Positions 20,482 through 28,984 of a DNA stretch of 38,359 nt are shown piece after piece. Under the pieces are notes generated by a model. It did not search any database. It saw only the letters and a list, made by a program, of their open reading frames with translations, and had not been told where the DNA came from. The stretch covers positions 1-38,359 of the forward strand of contig JAQGIP010000139.1 of assembly GCA_028291055.1 (NCBI GenBank), written 5' to 3'. Numbering within the stretch: the first letter of the stretch is position 1; each line of letters begins with the position of its first letter. The translations under genes were made by a program, and so were the position numbers. The DNA comes from Caulobacter sp. (GTDB lineage: Bacteria > Pseudomonadota > Alphaproteobacteria > Caulobacterales > Caulobacteraceae).

Positions 20482-20587
20482 GGCGCGCCACCGGGCGTGG
20501 CGAGCGTGGGCGAAACGCTGGAAGCCATCATGATACCTCGCTCGCCCCGCCGCCCCGTCCAGGCGGCATATGGGTGGGCGTGAATTC

Positions 20588-20612
20588 AACGCGCGCGCGA
20601 AAAGGCCGTTCC
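20588..20612 (-). promoter_or_regulatory. EcfG-type promoter of the sigma-factor gene
   Basis: The minus strand reads GGAAC (20608-20612), 16 bases, CGTT (20588-20591), a perfect match to the EcfG/SigT consensus. It points at the ECF sigma gene and would give a leader of about 100 bases. The region lies in the 252-bp gap shared with the divergent ergothioneine gene. No matching promoter in the plus direction was found there. Confidence 0.75.
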
Positions 20613-20733
20613 GGCGAAATCGTCATCACCGACGCGGTAACCGAACGGGCCGTTGGCGCGTTTATCTTTTTTGCCCGGATCGACAGGCGGCGGTCGGCTG
20701 CCCATATGGTCCTGGAACGAGGGGGAAGCCCGC

Positions 20734-22905
20734 ATGTGCCCAGCCGACGACGCCGCGCCCGCCGCGCCGAGACCAGCCACGGTCGGATTGCCCTTGATCG
20801 AGCGCTTTCTCGCCGTGCGCGAGGGGTCACTCAGGTTGGCCGCCCCGCTGTCGGCCGAGGATCAGCAGGCCCAGTCGATGCCCGACGCCAGCCCGGTCAA
20901 ATGGCACCTGGGCCATGCCACCTGGTTTTGGGAAGCCTTCGTGCTGACGCCCCGGGCCGGAGGCTACGAGGCCTTCGATCCGGCCTTCGGCTATCTGTTC
21001 AACTCCTACTATGAGGCCGTGGGGCCCCGGCAGCCGCGCCCGCAACGGGGCCTACTGACCCGCCCGTCCCTGGACCAAGTGCTGGCCTACCGCGCCCATG
21101 TGGACGCCGCCATGACCGCCCTGCTGGCCGACCCGGATCCGGAGATCGAGCCGCTGATCCTGCTGGGCCTGGCGCATGAGGAGCAGCACCAGGAACTGAT
21201 CCTGATGGACGTTCTGCATCTGTTTGCGCAATCGCCCCTGAAGCCCGCCTATGCGCCGGCCGCCAATGATCCGGCGCCCGCCGTGGGGGAGATGACCTTC
21301 GTGGCCATGGAGGGCGGCGTGGCTGAGATCGGCGCGGTGAGCCGGGGCTTTTCCTTCGACAATGAGGGGCCGCGCCACCGGGTGTGGCTGGCGGCCTACC
21401 GGCTGGCCGACCGGCTGGTGACCAATGGCGAGTGGCGGGCCTTCATGGAGGACGGCGGCTATTGCCGTCCGGAATATTGGCTGTCGGACGGCTGGACGCT
21501 GTCCCAGGCCGAAGCCTGGAACGCGCCCCTGCACTGGCAGGCGGACGAGGACGGCGGCTGGTGGGAGATGACGCTGGCGGGCCTGCAGCCCATCGACGCC
21601 CATGCGCCGGTGCGCCATGTGAGCTTCTTCGAGGCCGAGGCCTATGCGGCCTGGGCCGGCAAGCGGCTGCCCACGGAAGCGGAGTGGGAGCATGCCATGG
21701 CCATCAGCCCGGGGCTGGACCAGGCCTTCGGCGAGGTGTGGCAATGGACGCGCACCGCCTACGGGCCCTATCCGGGCTATCGGGCGGGACCGGGCGCGCT
21801 CGGCGAATACAACGGCAAGTTCATGATCGGCCAGATGGTGTTGCGCGGCGGGGCCTCGGTGACGCCGCCGGGCCATTCGCGCCTGAGCTACCGCAACTTC
21901 TTCCATCCCGAGCAGCGCTGGATGTTCTCCGGCGTGCGACTGGCCGACGATGCGGGCGCGCAAGGCGGACGGCGGCCCGCGCCGGCGTCGACCCTGCGCG
22001 AGGATGTGCTCAAGGGTCTGGGCGCCAGCCCCAAGACGCTGCCGAGCAAGCATCTCTACGACGAGGAAGGCTCGCGCCTGTTCGAGGCGATCACCGACCT
22101 GCCGGAATATTATCCGACGCGGACCGAGATCACCCTGCTGCGCATGGCCGCGCCGGAGATCGCCGCCTTCATCTCGCCGCGCGCGGCGCTGGTGGAGTTC
22201 GGCAGCGGGGCGTCCACCAAGACGCGCCTGGTGCTGGATGCAGCGCCGCAGGTGCGGGTCTATGTGCCCATCGACATCAGCGAGGAGGCGCTGGACGCCG
22301 CCGCCGCCGCCATCCGCGAGGACTATCCGCAGGTGATCGTCGCGCCCCTGGCCGACGACTTCACCACGGCGCTGGAGCTTCCGGTGGAGGCCTGGGGACG
22401 ACCGCGCACGGGCTTCTTCCCGGGCTCGACGATCGGCAACTTCGGGCCGGCCGACGCGGTGGACTTCCTGAGCACGGCGAGGGGATTGCTGGGGCCCGGC
22501 GCGCAGTTCGTGGTCGGCGCCGACATCGTCAAGGACGAGGCCGTGCTGGTCGCGGCCTATGACGACGCCCAGGGCGTGACGGCAGCCTTCAACAAGAACC
22601 TGCTGGTGCGGATCAACCGCGAGCTGGGCGCTGATTTCGACCTGGACGGCTTTGAGCACCGCGCCGTTTGGAACGCCGCCGAAAGCCGGATGGAGATGCA
22701 CCTGGTCAGCCTGAAGGCCCAGAGCGCGAGCGTGGCTGGCCGGACCTTCCGCTTCGCCGAGGGCGAGACCATCCACACCGAGAACTCCTACAAGTTCACC
22801 GAGGAGGGCTTCGCGGAGCTGGCGGCCCAGGCGGGCTGGCGCGTGCTGCGCAAGTGGATCAGCCCCGAGCCGAAGTTCGGGGTGTTCCTGCTGGGCGCGG
22901 CCTAG
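20734..22905 (+). CDS. EgtB-EgtD fusion: ergothioneine biosynthesis sulfoxide synthase and histidine trimethyltransferase
   Basis: A 723-residue protein joining two normally separate enzymes. Residues ~20-405 are EgtB: a DinB-like part with iron ligands H61 (WHLGHATWFWE) and H148/H152 (HEEQHQE), then an FGE-sulfatase-like domain (THE-type segments KRLPTEAEWEHAM, MVLRGGASVT, RWMFSGVRL). A linker at ~406-425 is followed by EgtD (~426-723): LPSKHLYDEEGSRLFE, SAM-binding VEFGSGASTKT (487-497), FFPGSTIGNF and HTENSYKF. EgtD trimethylates histidine to hercynine; EgtB then adds sulfur from cysteine or gamma-glutamylcysteine. No egtA, egtC or egtE is in the window. The ATG at 20734 follows GAGGGGGAAG. 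Fungal Egt1 fuses the same domains in the opposite order. Confidence 0.93.
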   Translation: MCPADDAAPAAPRPATVGLPLIERFLAVREGSLRLAAPLSAEDQQAQSMPDASPVKWHLGHATWFWEAFVLTPRAGGYEAFDPAFGYLFNSYYEAVGPRQPRPQRGLLTRPSLDQVLAYRAHVDAAMTALLADPDPEIEPLILLGLAHEEQHQELILMDVLHLFAQSPLKPAYAPAANDPAPAVGEMTFVAMEGGVAEIGAVSRGFSFDNEGPRHRVWLAAYRLADRLVTNGEWRAFMEDGGYCRPEYWLSDGWTLSQAEAWNAPLHWQADEDGGWWEMTLAGLQPIDAHAPVRHVSFFEAEAYAAWAGKRLPTEAEWEHAMAISPGLDQAFGEVWQWTRTAYGPYPGYRAGPGALGEYNGKFMIGQMVLRGGASVTPPGHSRLSYRNFFHPEQRWMFSGVRLADDAGAQGGRRPAPASTLREDVLKGLGASPKTLPSKHLYDEEGSRLFEAITDLPEYYPTRTEITLLRMAAPEIAAFISPRAALVEFGSGASTKTRLVLDAAPQVRVYVPIDISEEALDAAAAAIREDYPQVIVAPLADDFTTALELPVEAWGRPRTGFFPGSTIGNFGPADAVDFLSTARGLLGPGAQFVVGADIVKDEAVLVAAYDDAQGVTAAFNKNLLVRINRELGADFDLDGFEHRAVWNAAESRMEMHLVSLKAQSASVAGRTFRFAEGETIHTENSYKFTEEGFAELAAQAGWRVLRKWISPEPKFGVFLLGAA

Positions 22906-22917
22906 AGCCCCGCGACG

Positions 22918-22942
22918 AAAAAGGCCGGCCCCCCGGCCGGCC
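22918..22942 (-). terminator. Intrinsic terminator downstream of the KGG gene
   Basis: An 8-bp perfect GC stem, GGCCGGCC (22923-22930) with GGCCGGCC (22935-22942), encloses a 4-base loop. On the minus strand the stem is followed by TTTTT (22922-22918), a textbook intrinsic terminator for the KGG stress-protein transcript. It lies between convergent genes and could weakly stop the egtBD transcript too, but lacks a T run in that direction. Confidence 0.8.
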
Positions 22943-22962
22943 TCAGTCGATATAGCGGTGGC

Positions 22963-23187
22963 TTAGACCGGGCCGTCTTCGCCGCGGACCGGACGTCCGC
23001 CGCCGCGCGACGACGAACCGCCCTTGCGGCCGGCGTTGGCGGCCAGGTCACGGTCTTTCGCGAAGCTGCGCTTTTCACCGGGCACGCTGGCGCCGCCCTT
23101 GCGGGCGATCTCGCGGCGGCGTTCCGGGTCCATGGCGGCGAAGCCGCGACGGGAGCGCGTGGTCGGCGTGTTGGAATCGAGCGCCAT
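22963..23187 (-). CDS. KGG-motif stress-induced small protein
   Basis: A 74-residue hydrophilic basic protein with KGG repeats: RGFAAMDPERRREIARKGG, then A-G-R-K-G-G-S-S-S-R-G-G-G. This is the general-stress/conidiation-10-like family (E. coli YciG type), whose members are induced by stress or in stationary phase; their molecular role is unclear. The ATG at 23187 has AGGAGAG just upstream and gives the family start, so a longer open frame is not used. It follows a 56-residue ORF by 13 bases and is ended by a clear terminator. Its position beside the sigma factor block fits stress control, though no clean EcfG promoter was found for it. Confidence 0.87.
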   Translation of the reverse strand: MALDSNTPTTRSRRGFAAMDPERRREIARKGGASVPGEKRSFAKDRDLAANAGRKGGSSSRGGGRPVRGEDGPV

Positions 23188-23200
23188 GTTACTCTCCTGA

Positions 23201-23371
23201 TTACGCTTGGTTGACTTGGCTGGGGGGGGCTTGGTCATAGGGTCGTCCGTCGTCTGGCTTGACGGGAGTGGGGTCGAGCGGTGGCGCTTCTTCCGGCGTC
23301 CGCCCCGGCTGATATTCCGGCGAGGGCGGATTGGGATCCGGCGGCGGTGGCGTGATGTTGGGGTCGCTCAT
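23201..23371 (-). CDS. Small proline-rich ORF, 56 aa
   Basis: A 56-residue reading frame, MSDPNITPPPPDPNPPSPEY, then Q-P-G-R-T-P-E-E-A-P-P-L-D-P-T-P-V-K-P-D-D-G-R-P-Y-D, ending VNQA. Nearly one third is proline and it is acidic, so probably disordered. It ends 13 bases before the KGG gene, and its last codons run next to that gene's ribosome binding site, which suggests one transcript. The start lacks a good Shine-Dalgarno sequence. The overlapping frames here are not convincing. I do not recognise the product; reality as a gene is likely but not certain. Confidence 0.55.
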   Translation of the reverse strand: MSDPNITPPPPDPNPPSPEYQPGRTPEEAPPLDPTPVKPDDGRPYDQAPPSQVNQA

Positions 23372-23472
23372 GGTGGAACTGCCTGACGTTACCTGTGCCG
23401 TAACCCCTGAACTTGCGAAGGGTTCTCGGATTTAGTGACAAAACGGGCGTTCAAGCCCCGTGGAGAAGGCCA

Positions 23473-24135
23473 ATGGGATCGCTTTTCGGGCTCTGGCACT
23501 GGCGCATGCCGCTGGCGTTGGCGGTGGGCGTGGCCGCCTCCTTCGCGGCCCCGATGATGGGCGCGCCGCATGGCGACCGCTTCCTGGTGGGCTGGGTGTT
23601 CGGCGCCAGCGTCTATGTGGCGATGCTGGTGCGGCTGTTCCTGACGGCCAAGGAGGCGGAGGTCCGCGCCCGCGCCGCGCGGGAGGACGAGAGCCGCTGG
23701 GGCCTGCTGCTGGTGGTGCTGTCGTTGATCGCGGCCAGCCTGGTGGCCATCGTCATCGCCCTGGTCAATGGGCGGGGGGCCAGCGTGCAGGCGCGCGGAA
23801 TCACCGGGGCGCTGGCGGCGGCGACGCTGTTCATCTCATGGGCGACGCTGCAGTCGGTGTTCGTCCTGCACTATGCCCACCGCTATTTCGGCGACCGCGA
23901 CAAGGACGGCAACCTGGACGAGGGCTTTGTCTTCCCGGGCGAGCCGGCCCGCACCTATATGGACTTCGTCTATCTGTCGTTCTGCATCGGGGCGACGTTC
24001 CAGGTGTCGGACACCACGGTGATGACCGCCAAGCTGCGCCAGCTGATCACCGGCCATGCGGCGATCGCCTACTTCTACAACACGGCGATCCTGGCCTTGG
24101 GCATCAACATCATCGGCTCGCTGGTGCTGGGGTAG
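23473..24135 (+). CDS. DUF1345 integral membrane protein
   Basis: A 220-residue inner-membrane protein with about five hydrophobic helices (roughly 8-28, 35-55, 80-105, 115-135 and 195-220). The family core G-E-P-A-R-T-Y-M-D-F-V-Y-L-S-F-C-I-G-A-T-F-Q-V-S-D-T-T-V and the C-terminal F-Y-N-T-A-I-L-A-L-G-I-N-I-I identify DUF1345. The function is unknown. The loop D-R-D-K-D-G-N-L-D-E before this core has the calcium-ligand spacing of an EF-hand loop, although the final Glu is Phe. The ATG at 23473 has GGAGAAGG directly upstream, so the start is clear although the frame is open earlier. Confidence 0.85.
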   Translation: MGSLFGLWHWRMPLALAVGVAASFAAPMMGAPHGDRFLVGWVFGASVYVAMLVRLFLTAKEAEVRARAAREDESRWGLLLVVLSLIAASLVAIVIALVNGRGASVQARGITGALAAATLFISWATLQSVFVLHYAHRYFGDRDKDGNLDEGFVFPGEPARTYMDFVYLSFCIGATFQVSDTTVMTAKLRQLITGHAAIAYFYNTAILALGINIIGSLVLG

Positions 24136-24173
24136 CTGGCGGGTGTCTGCACCCGAGCGGCGTCAGCAAGATC

Positions 24174-24339
24174 GACCACGAAGGCACGAAGGGCACGAAG
24201 TTCACGAAGACGTCGGCGCATGGTGAAGCGCTGGGGGCAGAAGAGAAGGCCCGCTACGCGGGTGGCGTCATTTTTCTACAGCGTTGAAAAGACCTGCTGT
24301 CTCTTCGTGCTCCTTCGTGATCTTCGTGCCTTCGTGGTT
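24174..24339. repeat. CACGAAG inverted-repeat element
   Basis: Four CACGAAG units (24177, 24185, 24194, 24203) and, inverted, four CTTCGTG units (24303, 24313, 24322, 24330) bound ~93 bp of unremarkable sequence. Gaps between units are 1, 2, 2 bases on the left and 1, 2, 3 on the right when read inward from the outer ends, so the arms are near mirror copies. This type of intergenic repeat is widespread in bacteria and its peptide reading (HEGTKGTK) is often misannotated as a gene. It fills the 241-bp gap between the DUF1345 gene and the MacB-like gene. No gene is supported inside. Confidence 0.75.
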
Positions 24340-24376
24340 CAGCTTTCGGGCATGCCGGGGCAGGGCGTAGCGTGTC

Positions 24377-25608
24377 CTACTCCCTGCGCAGCGCCTCGAT
24401 GGGATCCAGCCGGGAGGCCTGCCAAGCCGGGTAGGCGCCGAAGATCAGGCCGACCAGCATGGAGAAGCCGAGCGACACCGGCGCGGCCCAGGGGGCGATG
24501 GCGATGGGCCATTGGCCGAGCCTGGCCATCAGCAGGGCCCCGCCGACGCCGAGCAGCAGGCCCAGCAGACCGCCGGCCAGGGACAGGGTGATGGCCTCCA
24601 GGGCGAACTGGTAGAGGACATCGGCGCGCCGCGCGCCCACGGCCATGCGCAGGCCGATCTCGCGAGTGCGTTCGGTGACCGCCACCAGCATGATATTCAT
24701 GATGCCGACGCCGCCGACCAGCAGCGAGACCCCGGCCACGGCGGCCAGCAGGACGGTGAAGGTGGCCACCGACGACTGCATGGCCTGCATGATCGACGCC
24801 ATGTTCTGGACCTGGAAGTCGTCGTCGGCGCCGGGGCGGATCTTGTGGCGGTCGCGCAGCAGGTTGGTGACGTCCTCCTGGACCTGGTCCAGCACCTCGG
24901 CGCTGGCCGCCTTCACATAGATGGTCTGGACGTTGTCGCCCTTGACCCGGCGGCCGACGACGCGTGAGCGCACGGCCTGGAGCGGGCCCAGCACGATGTC
25001 GTCCTGGTCCTGGCCGAAGCCGCTCTGGCCCTTGGAGGCCAGCACGCCGACGATCTCGAAGGGGACGGAGCCGACGCGCAGGCGCTTGCCGACCGGGTCG
25101 TCCGTGCCGAACAGCTGGGTGGCCACGGTCTGGCCGATCACCACCACCTTGCGGCCCTGGCGCGCCTCGCGGTCGTCGAACATGCGGCCCGAGGAGAGGG
25201 TGAGGTCGCGGGCCACCAGATAGTCGGGGGTGACGCCTTCGATGCGGCTGTTCCAGTTGGTCCCGTCGGCCACCAGCTGGGCCGCGCCGCGCACGTCGGG
25301 GGCCACGGCGGCCACGCCGTCGACCTTGCCGATGGCGTCGGCGTCGCCGTCGTTGATGGACATGGTGGTGCCGGCGCCCTGGCTGACGAAGCCGCCGCCC
25401 GCGCCACGGGCCGCGCCGGGGGAGACGATCAACAGGTTGGAGCCCAGGCCGCCGATGGCGGTGGTGACACGCTGTTGGGCCCCCAGGCCGATGGAGGTCA
25501 TCATGATCACCGCGGCGACGCCGATGACGACGCCGAGCGAGGTCAGGGCGCTGCGCATCGGATGGGCGGCGATGGCGCCGCCGGCGAAGCGGACGAGGTC
25601 GAGGCGCC

Positions 25609-25612
<4 letters not shown>
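24377..25612 (-). CDS. ABC transporter permease, MacB-type (FtsX fold)
   Basis: A 411-residue inner-membrane permease. TM1 (about 18-42) is followed by a periplasmic domain of the MacB_PCD type (SNLLIVSPGAARG through KGQSGFGQDQDDIVLGPL) and three C-terminal TM helices. The FtsX signature is GVGIMNIMLVAVTERTREIGLRMAVGA, ending PAWQASRLDPIEALRRE. Unlike E. coli MacB, the ATPase is a separate protein. The GTG start overlaps the stop of the ATPase gene by four bases (GTGA), so translation is coupled. It works with the ATPase and the adaptor in exporting peptides, lipids or antibiotics across the envelope; an outer-membrane TolC would come from elsewhere. Confidence 0.92.
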
Positions 25613-26310
<698 letters not shown>

Positions 26311-26321
26311 CGCGGGGGCGC

Positions 26322-27926
26322 CTACATGCCCCCGGGAGGACCGCCGCCGCGGCGGCCGCCACCGCCGCCTCCGGCCGCGCCGCCGCCACTGCCCGGGCCG
26401 AAGGGCGTGCGCACCTGGACCTTGGCCTTGGGGCCGCCGCCGATGATCACCTGGTCGCCGGCTTTGATGGCGCCGGTCACCTCCGTATAGGAGCCGTCGG
26501 TGGCGCCCACCCGGACCGGAATGGGCGTCGGCTTGCCGTCGCGCACGACCCAGACCACGCCGGACCCCATGCCGCCGCGGCGTCCGCCGCCCTGCTGCAT
26601 CTGGGCGCGGATGGCGACCAGCTTGGTGCGCTGTTCGGGGCTGAGGATGGGGTCGAGCCTGGCCAGCATCTCGTCGCGGGCCTTGCTCATGATGGCGCGG
26701 CGTCCTTGCGGATCGTCGCTGCCCATGGCCGCCATCATCTTCTGGCGCATCTCGGCCATGATCGGTTCGGCCTTCTTCTGCTGGTCGGGAGTGAGGCCGA
26801 GCTGCTCGATGAACCGCGCGCCGCCGCCGCCACGGCCTCCGCCGCCGCCCTGTCCCCCGCCGCCCTGTCCGCCGCCACCCTGGCCGGCCTGTCCGCCGCC
26901 GCCACCGGCGCGGGCCGGGGCCTGCTGGTCGGCGGGCTTCCAGCGCAGGGCCGCCACGGGGACCTTGGTCACGCCACGGCGCTGGTCGAGGATGATGTCG
27001 GCGTTGGCGGTCATGCCGGGCAGCAGCTTGCCGTCGGGGTTGTCGGCCTGGGCGATGACCACATAGGCGACCACGTTGGAGGCGGTCTCCGGCTGCTTGC
27101 GCACCTGGGTGACGATGCCGGTGAAGCTGTCGTCCGGGAAGGCGTCGACGGTGAACTTGACGCTCTGGCCCTCGCGCACCTGGCCGATGTCGGCCTCGTC
27201 CACGGAGATCTTCACCTGCAGCTTCGACAGGTCCTGGGCCAGGGAGAAGAGCACGGGGGCCTGCAGGCTGGCCGCAACCGTCTGGCCGGGCTCGATCTGG
27301 CGGTCGATGACCACGCCGTCGATGGGCGCCACGATCCTGGTGCGCCCGAGGTCGACCTGGGTGCTGGCCAGAGTGGCCTGGGACTGGGTGATCTGGGCGC
27401 GCACGGAGGCGACGTTGGCCTGGGCGGCTTTCCAGGCGGCCTCGTCGGCGTCGAGGGACGCCTTGGCCATGATCCCGGCTTTGAACAGGGTGGCGGTGCG
27501 GTTGTAGTTGGCCTTGGCCACGGCGGCCTGGGCCTCCGCCTGGCGCAGGTTGGCGGTCTTGGCGGCGATGTCGGCGTTGCCCTGGTTGACGCGCGACACA
27601 TAGGTCTGGGGATCGAGGACGGCCATCAGCTGGCCGCGCTTCACATGGTCGTTGAAGTCGACCAGCACCTGGGTGATCTGGCCGGAGATCTGGGAGCCGA
27701 CGGTGACGGTGACCAGGGCCTGCAGGCTGCCCGAGGCGGACACCGACTTGGTGATGTCGCCCTGTTCCACGGCCGCCGTGCGATAGGGATCCTTGGGCGC
27801 CTTGGGCTTCATCAGCTGCCACGCGCCGAGAGCCACGGCGATCAGCGCCACCAGGCCCACGGCGTAGAGGGCGGGACGGGGCAGGCCAGGGCGGCGGCGT
27901 CGGATCGGGGTCGGCGTGGCGGTCAT
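26322..27926 (-). CDS. MacA-like periplasmic adaptor with inserted LTxxQ segment
   Basis: A 534-residue membrane-fusion protein. One TM anchor (about 18-38), lipoyl/barrel halves (TVTVGSQISGQITQVLVDFNDHVKRGQ and TRIVAPIDGVVIDRQIEPGQ), a long helical hairpin (108-195) and a beta-barrel (235-330) are typical of MacA. A glycine-rich linker (341-369) then leads into a helical stretch at 372-445 containing LGLTPDQQKK and LSPEQRTKL, the LTxxQ pattern of Spy/CpxP periplasmic chaperones. After this the membrane-proximal domain resumes (VVWVVRDGKPTPIPVRVG) and the protein ends in a second Gly-rich tail. The insert accounts for its extra length over the usual ~370-400 residues. It is first in the operon with the ATPase and permease. 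Confidence 0.9.
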   Translation of the reverse strand: MTATPTPIRRRRPGLPRPALYAVGLVALIAVALGAWQLMKPKAPKDPYRTAAVEQGDITKSVSASGSLQALVTVTVGSQISGQITQVLVDFNDHVKRGQLMAVLDPQTYVSRVNQGNADIAAKTANLRQAEAQAAVAKANYNRTATLFKAGIMAKASLDADEAAWKAAQANVASVRAQITQSQATLASTQVDLGRTRIVAPIDGVVIDRQIEPGQTVAASLQAPVLFSLAQDLSKLQVKISVDEADIGQVREGQSVKFTVDAFPDDSFTGIVTQVRKQPETASNVVAYVVIAQADNPDGKLLPGMTANADIILDQRRGVTKVPVAALRWKPADQQAPARAGGGGGQAGQGGGGQGGGGQGGGGGRGGGGARFIEQLGLTPDQQKKAEPIMAEMRQKMMAAMGSDDPQGRRAIMSKARDEMLARLDPILSPEQRTKLVAIRAQMQQGGGRRGGMGSGVVWVVRDGKPTPIPVRVGATDGSYTEVTGAIKAGDQVIIGGGPKAKVQVRTPFGPGSGGGAAGGGGGGRRGGGPPGGM

Positions 27927-28004
27927 GGTCGCTCGAAGGTCTTTCGGATCAAGCCTGGCAGTAAGGGTATGTACTCAAGGCGCGTTAGAGACGATTGATT
28001 GCAT

Positions 28005-28886
28005 TCACATTTCAGGCTGATGCTCAGACCCGCCGTGGCGGCCTTTCCGCTTTTCTCCATCCTTGCCCTTCCCCTTCGGCTTCTCCGCGGCAAGGCGTTG
28101 CGCGCGGGTGAGGGGCAGTTCCGCCTGGGTAAGGCGGCCGTCGCCGTTCTTGTCCAGCAGGCGGAAGCGGGCCTTGGCGGCCGCGCGCCATTCCTCGCGG
28201 GTGACCTTGCCGTCGAAGTCGCGGTCGGCGCCGGAGACCGGTTCGGGGAGGTTGAGCAGGCTGATGGTCCCGCCGCCCTCGGCCACACCGCGCTGAGCCT
28301 TGCGGCCGCCCAGGTGGAAGCCGCCGCCGCCGCCGCCGCGCTCGGCGCCGCGTCCACCGCCCCCCCTTCCGCCGCTGGGCCGTCCGGCGCCGGGGATCTG
28401 GTCTATCGAACCGTCACCGCTATCCACGCCCTGGGGCGGGCCATCGGCCTCCTCCTCGGGTGGACGGTCCATGCGGGAGAGGAGTTCCGGAGCGATCGTG
28501 GCCTCGTAGTCGGCGACCTCGAAGCCGTCGATGACGCCGTCGTGGTCGGCGTCCAGGCGCGCGAAGAAGCGGTCGAAGTCGGCGGTGAGTTCAGGCAGCG
28601 TCAGGGCGCCGTCGTGATCGGTGTCGGCGGCGGCGAACCAGGCGGCGACGGGGTAGGGGGCGCCGGGCGGGGCGCGGAAGGGCTCGCCGGCGGGACTGAG
28701 GAAGACCTGGGCGCCGCGATGGCCTCCGGGGCCACCCCCGGGAGTCCCACCGGGAGCGTCGGCGTGCGGACCGCCGCGCTCGGCGCCGGACGGCCCGGCG
28801 CGTTCGCCGGTCGGGGGCGCGGACCCGTCCTGGGCGGGCATGGCAAAGCCCACGACGGCGAGCGCGGCCAAGGCTTTGGCGATCAT
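28005..28886 (-). CDS. Exported four-EF-hand protein with Gly/Pro-rich linkers
   Basis: A 293-residue protein. Residues 1-18 act as a short signal peptide. Four canonical calcium loops are seen: D88-T-D-H-D-G-A-L-T-L-P-E, D112-A-D-H-D-G-V-I-D-G-F-E, D221-R-D-F-D-G-K-V-T-R-E-E and D245-K-N-G-D-G-R-L-T-Q-A-E. The two pairs are separated by a Gly-rich, probably disordered linker (about 150-210), and the C-terminus is very basic (KPKGKGKDGEKRKGRHGG). The ATG at 28886 has GGAGTGA close upstream. It lies between the exporter operon and a two-component system. Function unknown; calcium binding in the periplasm is the reasonable expectation. Confidence 0.85.
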   Translation of the reverse strand: MIAKALAALAVVGFAMPAQDGSAPPTGERAGPSGAERGGPHADAPGGTPGGGPGGHRGAQVFLSPAGEPFRAPPGAPYPVAAWFAAADTDHDGALTLPELTADFDRFFARLDADHDGVIDGFEVADYEATIAPELLSRMDRPPEEEADGPPQGVDSGDGSIDQIPGAGRPSGGRGGGGRGAERGGGGGGFHLGGRKAQRGVAEGGGTISLLNLPEPVSGADRDFDGKVTREEWRAAAKARFRLLDKNGDGRLTQAELPLTRAQRLAAEKPKGKGKDGEKRKGRHGGSEHQPEM

Positions 28887-28984
28887 CGGGTCACTCCACG
28901 CCCCTCGGCGTCATCCTGCACTGTGGCGCTTGTGATGGCGAAACGAAGCCCCGCATCTTGCGCCGACGCAATAATTCCTGGCCG

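Noticed and set aside
20640..20690. CGAAC followed by CGTT on the plus strand before egtBD
   Set aside because: The spacing is 12 bases, not the 16-17 required for an EcfG promoter.
23371..23450. Possible EcfG promoter for the proline-rich ORF and KGG gene (AGAAC-N16-GGTT on the minus strand)
   Set aside because: Two mismatches in the nine conserved positions; in contrast to the perfect site at 20588 this is within chance expectation, although stress control of KGG proteins is plausible.
23890..23930. EF-hand-like loop in the DUF1345 protein as a real calcium site
   Set aside because: The last ligand position is Phe and the loop sits between membrane helices; noted in the gene entry but not claimed as a calcium site.
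24220..24591. 123-residue frame starting inside the CACGAAG element
   Set aside because: Its reading consists of the repeat (LRDLRAFVVQL) followed by antisense of the MacB-like gene; a well-known type of false gene.
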